This document shows positions 1 through 7,023 of a stretch of DNA of 64,000 bases, in pieces. The DNA is from Sphingobacterium prati (GTDB lineage: Bacteria; Bacteroidota; Bacteroidia; Sphingobacteriales; Sphingobacteriaceae). Made by a program: the position numbers and the translations under genes. The notes under the pieces were generated by a model. That model was not told the origin of the DNA and did no database searches. It worked only from the letters and a program-made list of their open reading frames with translations. How positions within the stretch are numbered: the first letter of the stretch is position 1; each line of letters starts with the position of its first letter. The stretch covers positions 131,144 to 195,143 of the forward strand of contig NZ_JABJWY010000039.1 in the NCBI RefSeq assembly GCF_013167215.1. Reading direction: 5' to 3'.

Positions 1-18
1 AAAGTTAGGGCTTTTTTT

Positions 19-113
19 GTTTTTAGGGATGGTGAGAACCCTACGACCGCTTAGGTTGCTATGGGCTTCGATCCGAAGGAAGCTCAGCCAATCCTTCCAC
101 CCCGACTAAAAAG
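19..113 (-). promoter_or_regulatory. SAM-I (S-box)-like riboswitch aptamer
   Basis: Read on the minus strand, a 7-bp closing stem P1 (TTTTTAG at 112-106 with CTAAAAA at 26-20) encloses the hallmark S-box blocks: GGTGGAAGGATTGGCT, then a small hairpin, then GAAGCCCATAGCAACC, then CTCACCATCCC. These match the order of conserved SAM-I segments (GGnGGAGGGAnnGGC, GAAGCC..AGCAACC, GGTGCnAnnTCC), though the last block is a weaker match. The known role of SAM-I RNAs is to bind S-adenosylmethionine and shut off methionine or cysteine biosynthesis or uptake genes. The controlled gene would lie left of position 1, outside the window. The RNA directly follows the GntR gene's terminator hairpin. Recognised by eye, with no covariance search. 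Confidence 0.6.
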
Positions 114-132
114 CGCTAACGAAAGTTAGGGC
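113..132 (-). terminator. Terminator hairpin after the GntR-family gene
   Basis: On the minus strand the sequence just past the stop codon forms GC-c-CTAAC-tttc-GTTAG-c-GC followed by TTTTT. It would end the regulator transcript. Its T-run is also the 5' arm of the riboswitch P1 stem. The 12 bases AAAGTTAGGGCT at 122-133 recur at 1-12, probably as the left part of a similar hairpin forming the riboswitch's own terminator, cut by the window edge. Confidence 0.55.
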
Positions 133-1142
133 TAAAGAGATTTCCGAATAATAACTTGGGTGGGATTGCGCTCGTTTAATATTTTCTTCTGAAGGATAGC
201 CTCGGCTGCCGCATTTCCCATCGCCCAAAAATCAGTAGATATGACCGTAATACCCCCTTCAAGGATCTCTTTGACATCAGTGTCATTGTAGGAAATAAGA
301 CCTATATCATCCCCCAATGTAAACCCATGTTTTTTTGCCAATTTAATTAAGGATACATCATCGGAATCATAGCGGCTAAAGGTGATAAAGGCGGTGTACT
401 GCTCAAATTTTGTCTCATCTACTTCTGGTAGAATGTCATAATCGATTCCCGATTCCTTACAGTAACGGATGAACCCATTGATAACATGTTTGGCATGTAA
501 GGCTTCCGGATGTGCTATAAGTATGATTCTTTGATATTTTTTGATATTGTGCTGCAGTAGCGTAAGACTATTATAAATATCGTATTCATAATCCTGATAA
601 ATAGCCGTATAATTTCCTGAGAGCCCAAGTTGATTATAGTCGATGATAATCCGCTTGTTTGGTGGTATGAGGTTGATGATAGGGGCGGGATCATCTTTCA
701 AAAATGTAACAATGACAAAATGAGTATAGTTGTTGATGTTTTCAGTAATAATATTACGGAATACATTAAAGTTGTGATGGTGAAAGTAGACATCGATCGC
801 TGCTGCACCTTTGGTTTCGGCTAATAACGATTGATAGATCTCTTCACGCATGGTATTCATTTTGTCGAGGAGAAGCAGGATACGGTAAGAATGGTGTACC
901 TGTTTTTTCTTGACATAATATCCTTTACGATAGACAGACTCAATTACCCCCTTTTCGAGTAGATAGTTAAGACCTTTCAAAACCGTTTCTTTGCTCATGC
1001 CGAGCTGATCCTGCAATTGATTTAATGAGGGGATGCGGTCTCCGATATGTAAATCATCCTTTTCGATCAATGTATGGATGTGATCGACCAATTGAAGATA
1101 CTTCATTCGAGAGCCGTTGCCTGTTTCGCTTGTAGTGGACAT
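132..1142 (-). CDS. GntR-family transcriptional regulator with periplasmic-binding-protein-like sensor domain
   Basis: This 336-residue protein has an N-terminal winged helix-turn-helix of the GntR type (about residues 13-80, including RIPSLNQLQDQLGMSKETV). A LacI/PBP1-like sugar-binding domain follows (about 87-336, with typical segments GFIRYCKESGI, DDIGLISYND and a late STDFWAMGNAAAE). Regulators of this build in Bacteroidota sense a sugar from the neighbouring utilisation locus. It is transcribed divergently from susC at 1390, so PUL1 is the likely target. Start: the first ATG at 1142 lies about 30 bp below a good promoter; an internal Met13 is possible. The operator at 1339-1360 contains GTCTAGAC, the core of DasR/NagR-type GntR sites, which fits this regulator. 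The ligand cannot be told from sequence. Confidence 0.9.
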   Translation of the reverse strand: MSTTSETGNGSRMKYLQLVDHIHTLIEKDDLHIGDRIPSLNQLQDQLGMSKETVLKGLNYLLEKGVIESVYRKGYYVKKKQVHHSYRILLLLDKMNTMREEIYQSLLAETKGAAAIDVYFHHHNFNVFRNIITENINNYTHFVIVTFLKDDPAPIINLIPPNKRIIIDYNQLGLSGNYTAIYQDYEYDIYNSLTLLQHNIKKYQRIILIAHPEALHAKHVINGFIRYCKESGIDYDILPEVDETKFEQYTAFITFSRYDSDDVSLIKLAKKHGFTLGDDIGLISYNDTDVKEILEGGITVISTDFWAMGNAAAEAILQKKILNERNPTQVIIRKSL

Positions 1143-1172
1143 GTGATGAATAATGATTTACGATAATAGAGT

Positions 1173-1203
1173 CAAACTTAGATAAACTTGCTTTTATATG
1201 CAA
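1173..1203 (-). promoter_or_regulatory. Bacteroidota-type promoter of the GntR gene
   Basis: On the minus strand an exact -7 box TAAGTTTG (1180-1173, consensus TAnnTTTG) lies 20 bp downstream of TTG (1203-1201), the usual -33 element spacing. It sits about 30 bp before the ATG at 1142. Confidence 0.6.
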
Positions 1204-1298
1204 GTGTTGATATATCCTAATCTAGCGGTAGGTTTAACTATTTTCTCTCCCTTTAAGACGATCTCTGGAAAAAAATAACATCTTTTTTCACTTATTTT

Positions 1299-1328
1299 TT
1301 GCAAGTGCAAAGATAATTTATACTTTTA
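1299..1328 (+). promoter_or_regulatory. Probable promoter of the PUL1 operon
   Basis: TTG at 1299-1301 is followed after 19 bp by TACTTTTA (1321-1328), one base away from the Bacteroidota -7 consensus TAnnTTTG. The operator lies immediately downstream, where a bound repressor would overlap the transcription start. Confidence 0.5.
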
Positions 1329-1338
1329 TAAAAGCAAA

Positions 1339-1360
1339 CCAGTCTAGACCAGACTAGATT
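1339..1360. promoter_or_regulatory. Putative GntR operator (GTCTAGAC core)
   Basis: The palindrome GTCTAGAC at 1342-1349 is set in CCAGTCTAGACCAGACTAGA. The first half resembles the TGGTCTAGACCA sites bound by DasR/NagR-like GntR regulators (established for that subfamily). The arms AGTCT and AGACT at 1341-1345 and 1351-1355 form an additional 5-bp inverted repeat. Its place just after the -7 box of susC suggests repression by the divergent GntR protein. Confidence 0.55.
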
Positions 1361-1389
1361 GCAAAAAATAACTAATTATAAAGACGACT

Positions 1390-4300
1390 ATGATGCTATT
1401 TAATTTAAGGGTTGCTCTGCTCTTGGGCACTCTTTTTCTCTCCTACTTCGCTTTTGGTCAACAGTCCTCGACTGTGAAGGGTGGGGTATTCGATACAGAT
1501 GGAAACCCTTTAGTTGGAGTTACGGTTTCAAATCAAAATAAATCTAAGACAACGACCACAGATTCGCTCGGGAACTTTTCAATAGCTGTAATTTTACCTA
1601 ATGAACCACTGCTATTTTCAATGGTGGGTTATGTTGCTGTAAAGATAACAGCAGTATTCGGCCAGTATATGCAGGTCAAATTACTGCAAGATACGCGCAT
1701 GCTGGATGATGTTGTCGTTATCGGTTATGGTACAACCACTAAACGTGATCTGACCGGAGCGGTAGGTCAGGCTAATCTAACAGATATGCGCAAAGCCCCC
1801 GTAGCTAACTTTGAGGAGGCCTTAGCTGGTCGGGTAGCTGGCGTTAAGGTGAGTTCAAATGATGGACAGCCAGGTGCGGAACTTAGTATTGTTATTCGGG
1901 GTAATAATTCCGTCACCCAAGATAATTCCCCGCTATATGTGGTTGATGGATTTCCCGTCGAAACATCTGTTGGCAACACCATTAATCTCGAAGAGATTGA
2001 ATCTCTGGAAGTATTAAAGGATGCTTCTGCGACAGCGATTTACGGAGCTAGGGGAGCTAACGGGGTTGTCCTCATAACAACCAAGAAAGGTAAGGTTGGA
2101 ACTCCGGTTATTAACTACAACGGCTGGGTAGGACTCAATCAGATCATCAAAACGCAGGAGCTGCTAAATCCTTATGAATTTGTGAAATATCAATTGGAAC
2201 AGAATCCCACCCTCTATACAACTATATACCTAAAGGATGGAAAGACGCTGGACGATTACCGCAGCATGGAGGGTATCAATTGGCAGGACAAAGTTTTTAG
2301 AGATGCGGTTACCCATAATCATTCTATTGCTATACGTGGTGGTACCGATCGTACACGATATGCCGTTTCCGGATCATTATTAAATCAGGATGGGATCATA
2401 CTAAACAGTGGATTTAATAAATATCAAGGAAGAATAGTGCTGGATCAGACCATCAATAAAAAATTAAAAGTGGGGTTGAATTTAAACTATACAGCCTATA
2501 AGCGATATGGTACCGTAGTGTCAGAGTCTCAGCCTAGTCCAACAGCAAGTCTGATGTATGGAATATGGGGATTTAGGCCAATCACCGGAAATCCACTTAC
2601 AGATGCCTCGCTGATAGACGATCTTTTTGATCCGGATATGGATCCTAGCTTAGGTACTGATTTGCGCATCAATCCCTATCTAGCCGTGCAGAATGAGTAT
2701 AATCCACTGTTCAGTGCAAATCTCGTGGCCAATGGTTATTTCGAATATAAATTGGCGGCGGCGTTAACATTTAGGGCAACTGGTGGCTATACGCGTATAA
2801 ACCAGCGACGGGAAGTGTTCTTTAATTCAAAATCCAGAGCAGGACATCCATTTTCAAACAATAAAGTCAATGGTTCTATTTGGAACAATGAGATCACAAA
2901 TCTATTGAATGAGAATACATTGTCTTACGACAAGAAATTTAAAGGTGGGCATAGGCTAAAGGCAGTCGTCGGGTTTACAGTACAAGATATACGAAACTAT
3001 ACCAACGGCTTTACATCCATTTTGATACCTAATGAAACATTGGGTATCAAAGGGCTGGACGAAGGGCAGATTACGATGGCGCCAGTTACGGACGCTTCCA
3101 GCGGGCTGATTTCTTATCTAGGGCGGCTTGATTATAATTACCGTTCAAAGTATTTGCTGACATTGTCTTTCAGAAGTGACGGCTCATCCAAATTTCCAAA
3201 ATCAAACAGATGGGCTTATTTCCCTTCGGGATCTTTTGCATGGCGATTGAAAGAAGAAAATTTCATGAAACCGATAAATATCATCAGTGATGCAAAGTTG
3301 CGGGTTGGAATAGGTTCAACCGGAAATAATCGCGTATCAGAATATGCTTCATTGACTGCCTTGCAGATGAATCCAGCCTCAGGTTACAGTGTAGGCAACA
3401 GTGCTGGTCAGGGAATGGTACCGACAAATCTTGGAAATCCAACTTTAAAATGGGAAACTACTGTTCAAACCAATATTGGGCTTGACCTTTCAATACTCAA
3501 GAATAGAGTCTCACTTACTACAGACTATTATCACAAAGAGACGCGTGACCTATTATTGAATGCGACATTGGCTCCCAGTATGGGATTCCTTACCGGATTC
3601 AAAAATATCGGCCGTGTATCCAACAGTGGTATCGAATTTACATTGGAGACCAAAAACGTACAAACGCCCAATTTCTCTTGGAATTCGAGCTTTAATATCG
3701 CATTTAACAAAAACAAGGTTCTTGAACTCAACGAAGGGGAACCGAGTTTGGCTACACGCGTTACCTGGGGCAATTTCAATAATGCCTATCCTTATATAGC
3801 AATACCTGGACAGCCGATAGCTTTATTTTATGGTTATCTTTTCGATGGTGTATATCAATACGCAGATTTTGATCTCGTCAACGGGAATTATCTACTTAAA
3901 GCAGGTCAGCCCAATAATGGTACCCCTAGAACAAATATTAAACCCGGCGATATCCGTTTCAAGGATATCAATGGCGATGGACAAGTAGACAATTATGACC
4001 TCACAATAATAGGTAATCCAAATCCAAAACATATTGGCGGATTCAACAACAACTTTAATTATAAAAACTTCGATCTGAATGTCTTTTTACAATGGAGTTA
4101 TGGAGGAGACATCTTAAACGCCAATCGCATTGAGTTTGAAGGTGGGGATCCTGTTGCGCGTGGTTTTTTGAATATGTTCGCATCTTTTGCCGACCGCTGG
4201 ACGCCAGAAAACCAGACCGATGCACTTTATCGTGTTGGAGGCCAGGGCCCCGCAGTTTATTCTTCCAGAACGATCGAGGATGGATCCTATCTACGACTCA

Positions 4301-4524
4301 AGACCGTGTCTTTGGGTTATACGTTCAATGCCGATCAGCTCCGAAGATTACGGATGAAGTCCATACGATTATATCTGGCCGCGCAAAATTTGGTTACATG
4401 GACACCGTATTCCGGGCTCGATCCCGAAGTGAGCACCCGCCCAGGAGCACTGACCCCTTCCTTCGATTGGTCCGCTTATCCACGTCCTCGTACGATAACC
4501 GTCGGACTTGACCTTAATTTTTAA
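1390..4524 (+). CDS. SusC/RagA-family TonB-linked outer membrane transporter (PUL1)
   Basis: At 1044 residues this has the normal SusC length. After a signal peptide (about 1-23, ending AFGQ), a carboxypeptidase-regulatory-like domain spans about 27-101. The SusC-linker motif DDVVVIGYG comes at 106-114, then the plug (GVVLITTKKGK near 230), then the beta-barrel ending in an aromatic C-terminus (GLDLNF). Such proteins import oligosaccharides through the outer membrane with SusD and TonB energy. No extra anti-sigma-interacting STN domain is visible, which agrees with control by a local repressor. It is the first gene of PUL1, followed 17 bp later by susD. Confidence 0.95.
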   Translation: MMLFNLRVALLLGTLFLSYFAFGQQSSTVKGGVFDTDGNPLVGVTVSNQNKSKTTTTDSLGNFSIAVILPNEPLLFSMVGYVAVKITAVFGQYMQVKLLQDTRMLDDVVVIGYGTTTKRDLTGAVGQANLTDMRKAPVANFEEALAGRVAGVKVSSNDGQPGAELSIVIRGNNSVTQDNSPLYVVDGFPVETSVGNTINLEEIESLEVLKDASATAIYGARGANGVVLITTKKGKVGTPVINYNGWVGLNQIIKTQELLNPYEFVKYQLEQNPTLYTTIYLKDGKTLDDYRSMEGINWQDKVFRDAVTHNHSIAIRGGTDRTRYAVSGSLLNQDGIILNSGFNKYQGRIVLDQTINKKLKVGLNLNYTAYKRYGTVVSESQPSPTASLMYGIWGFRPITGNPLTDASLIDDLFDPDMDPSLGTDLRINPYLAVQNEYNPLFSANLVANGYFEYKLAAALTFRATGGYTRINQRREVFFNSKSRAGHPFSNNKVNGSIWNNEITNLLNENTLSYDKKFKGGHRLKAVVGFTVQDIRNYTNGFTSILIPNETLGIKGLDEGQITMAPVTDASSGLISYLGRLDYNYRSKYLLTLSFRSDGSSKFPKSNRWAYFPSGSFAWRLKEENFMKPINIISDAKLRVGIGSTGNNRVSEYASLTALQMNPASGYSVGNSAGQGMVPTNLGNPTLKWETTVQTNIGLDLSILKNRVSLTTDYYHKETRDLLLNATLAPSMGFLTGFKNIGRVSNSGIEFTLETKNVQTPNFSWNSSFNIAFNKNKVLELNEGEPSLATRVTWGNFNNAYPYIAIPGQPIALFYGYLFDGVYQYADFDLVNGNYLLKAGQPNNGTPRTNIKPGDIRFKDINGDGQVDNYDLTIIGNPNPKHIGGFNNNFNYKNFDLNVFLQWSYGGDILNANRIEFEGGDPVARGFLNMFASFADRWTPENQTDALYRVGGQGPAVYSSRTIEDGSYLRLKTVSLGYTFNADQLRRLRMKSIRLYLAAQNLVTWTPYSGLDPEVSTRPGALTPSFDWSAYPRPRTITVGLDLNF

Positions 4525-4541
4525 ACTAACCTTTGATCGAG

Positions 4542-6107
4542 ATGAAACGCATTTTTATTTTTTCCATCTGTATTGTTTGTCTAATCAGCTCATGTTCCAA
4601 ATTGCTGGATAAAGAACCTGACTTTGTGACCACTGAAAACTATTTTCGAAATGAAAGCGAATTGATGAACAGCCTCAATGGCGTTTACAACAGACTCATC
4701 GATACCTATGGGCGCATGTATAGTCGAGGGCTTTTCAGTTATTTTGTTGTGAGTGACGAAGCCTATTTCAAGAATATATCAATAAACAATATTCGGGTAA
4801 TGGTCATGGACGCTGCTGATTTGGACATTACTAGATTGTGGGAGACCTTATACGAAGGGATAAATCGGACAAATTTATTATTGGAAAATGTCGATCGCGT
4901 AGAGATGGATGTCACCAAGAGAAACGCTATCAAGGGCGAGGCGCTCTTCATGCGCGGATATTACTACTATATCTTGACCGATTTCTTTGGAAAAGTACCT
5001 TTAAAACTGTCCTCTACACAATCTCCCAACGACCCTTATCCCGCTCAGGCTACATTGCCCACTTTGTATGCGCAAATTGTAAAAGATATGCAAGAAGCAG
5101 AAAATTTGGTCCACGAGAGTGGTGTCGTTGCCAACGAACGAGTGTCCAAAACAGCCGTTCAGGCCGTACTGGCCCGTGTATTTTTAAAAATGGCCGGACA
5201 GCCTCTTAATGACAATTCCCGTTATCAAGATGTTATCGAATATGCAGATAAAGTGATTGCTTCAGGAAAGCATCAGCTAAATCCCAATTACAAGCAAATA
5301 TTTATCAATCATTCACAAGATATCAACGAACCGAAGGAATGTCTTTGGGAAGTTGGCATGTTTGGAAATAAGATTGGTAACATCGATCAGGCTGGTATGG
5401 TTGGGATCGAAAATGGTATAGAATGTCCTGATGAGCGTATTGGATATTCAGGCGGAGCCATGCGGGTTACGGCCAAATTATACGATCTGTTTGGTCAGAA
5501 AGATACGATGCGACGCGATTGGAGTATCAGTCCCTACCGATTTGTGGTTAGCGCAGGCGCAACTCAGAAGCAATACTATATCGCCACCCAGCTTTATGAT
5601 CGAAATCCGGGTAAATGGAGAAGGGAATACGAGACAGGTACCAGGGCAAGGAGTGCCAATTCGACCAACTTTCCAATTATAAGATATAGTGATGTGTTAT
5701 TAATGAAAGCTGAGGCAGAAAATGAAGTCAACGAATCTCCGACTACAGCCGCGTACGAAGCGATCAATCAAGTACGTAGGAGAGCTTTCGGCCAGCCATT
5801 AAATGTTGCCAATGCCGATAGCGATGCACCCGTGGGATTAAATAAAATGGCCTTTCTAGATTATATACGGGATGAGCGTCTGCGTGAATTTTGTTTTGAA
5901 GGTACCCGAAAGCATGATCTGATTCGTTGGGGGATTTACGTGCCCATTATGAATGCTTTAGGACGGGAAATTTCGGTCAATGCACCCGCCGCACATCGAT
6001 ATGGCGGTAATGCCGGCCTGAATACGACTGAAAGAAACGTGTTGTTTCCCATACCTAACACAGAGTTAACCATTAATAAACAGATTATTCAAAATCCGGG
6101 TTGGTAA
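4542..6107 (+). CDS. SusD/RagB-family surface glycan-binding lipoprotein (PUL1)
   Basis: This 521-residue protein starts at ATG 4542; the in-frame TTG at 4533 is less likely because the signal peptide begins at MKRIFIF. The lipobox is ISSC with Cys18. The N-terminal KEPDFVTTENYFRNESELMNSLNGVY segment, the TPR-like helices (GEALFMRGYYYYILTDFFGKVPL) and the C-terminal RDERLREFCFEGTRKHDLIRWG motif are standard SusD family features. It should cap the adjacent SusC barrel and bind the target glycan on the cell surface. Specificity cannot be read from the sequence. Confidence 0.95.
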   Translation: MKRIFIFSICIVCLISSCSKLLDKEPDFVTTENYFRNESELMNSLNGVYNRLIDTYGRMYSRGLFSYFVVSDEAYFKNISINNIRVMVMDAADLDITRLWETLYEGINRTNLLLENVDRVEMDVTKRNAIKGEALFMRGYYYYILTDFFGKVPLKLSSTQSPNDPYPAQATLPTLYAQIVKDMQEAENLVHESGVVANERVSKTAVQAVLARVFLKMAGQPLNDNSRYQDVIEYADKVIASGKHQLNPNYKQIFINHSQDINEPKECLWEVGMFGNKIGNIDQAGMVGIENGIECPDERIGYSGGAMRVTAKLYDLFGQKDTMRRDWSISPYRFVVSAGATQKQYYIATQLYDRNPGKWRREYETGTRARSANSTNFPIIRYSDVLLMKAEAENEVNESPTTAAYEAINQVRRRAFGQPLNVANADSDAPVGLNKMAFLDYIRDERLREFCFEGTRKHDLIRWGIYVPIMNALGREISVNAPAAHRYGGNAGLNTTERNVLFPIPNTELTINKQIIQNPGW

Positions 6108-6138
6108 ATCTGGAGGATCACACAATAAATAAACAGAA

Positions 6139-7023
6139 ATGAAAATATCGATGATGTTTCTCATGCTGGCCATATTGTTTGCCAGTTGCATGAAAGAAGA
6201 TATCGCCAGCGCCGATATGCAGGTCAGGGCAAATGCCTCTAGTTACAAGGTTGGCGACACCGTTGTCTTCCGATTTGAGGGGGCTCCAGACAATATTGTA
6301 TTTTATTCTGGAGAGAACGGACACAACTACGCCTTGAAGGACCGCCTGTATGCGGATAACGATTTACAGGTGGATTTTAAAACACTTGTACAATGGGGTG
6401 TTATTTATGACAATCTAAAACTATTGGTTTCCAGTAATTTTAGTGGAATATACACAAAAGAAGAGGTTGACAAAGCCACGTGGACCGATATTTCAGACAA
6501 AGCTGTTTTCTCCATCGGGCAAGACAATACACCTTCTGGAATAGTGAGCCTGAAATCATATCTCAGCCCAGTTGATACAGGGTCAATATATCTGGCGTTC
6601 CGATATACCGACTTTCAAAAGCCGCAACAGAACAGATGGGTCATTCGCAGTTTTAATGCGGTCAAAGTATCTCCAGAGGGCGTACAGACCAATGTCGCCA
6701 CGATATCTAATGCGGGCTGGAATGCAGTAAGTTTTCTAAACGACAGTAAGGTATGGACAATCTCCGCAACACAGCTATTGATGTATGGCGGTGTTGCAGC
6801 CGATACCGACAATGATGATTGGGTAATTACAAAGGGTTTTAAAGTAAAAGAGTCTATTGCCGACAAAGGAATAGCACTTAAAAATATTAGTTCACACCTG
6901 CGGGAATACAAATACGTATACAAGACCCCGGGCGTCTATAAAGCTGTATTTGAAACTTCCTCCAACTGGTACAGCGGTAGCAAGGAAGGGTATGCCGAAG
7001 TAACAATAAATATCCAGCCATGA
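6139..7023 (+). CDS. DUF5017-like surface lipoprotein
   Basis: This 294-residue lipoprotein has the signal MKISMMFLMLAILFASC (Cys17). The segment SYKVGDTVVFRFEGAPDNIVFYSGENGHNY (about residues 35-64) is typical of DUF5017 proteins that follow susD in many Bacteroidota PULs, where they are thought to act as extra surface glycan-binding proteins (SusE/F-like). The C-terminal part (YVYKTPGVYKAVFETSS) resembles a PKD/Ig-like ending. Its stop overlaps the next start by 4 bp (ATGA), indicating translational coupling. The family is assigned from memory of its motif; direct glycan binding is inferred. Confidence 0.75.
   Translation: MKISMMFLMLAILFASCMKEDIASADMQVRANASSYKVGDTVVFRFEGAPDNIVFYSGENGHNYALKDRLYADNDLQVDFKTLVQWGVIYDNLKLLVSSNFSGIYTKEEVDKATWTDISDKAVFSIGQDNTPSGIVSLKSYLSPVDTGSIYLAFRYTDFQKPQQNRWVIRSFNAVKVSPEGVQTNVATISNAGWNAVSFLNDSKVWTISATQLLMYGGVAADTDNDDWVITKGFKVKESIADKGIALKNISSHLREYKYVYKTPGVYKAVFETSSNWYSGSKEGYAEVTINIQP

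Noticed and set aside
4533..4541. TTG-started extension of the first susD (and similar ones at 30720, 33722, 41138, 43736)
   Set aside because: In each case an ATG just downstream starts directly at a proper signal peptide, so the longer forms were not used.
7020..7023. Frameshift at the junction of the DUF5017-like and 882-residue genes
   Set aside because: The 4-bp ATGA overlap is a normal coupled stop/start; both proteins are complete, with separate signal peptides.
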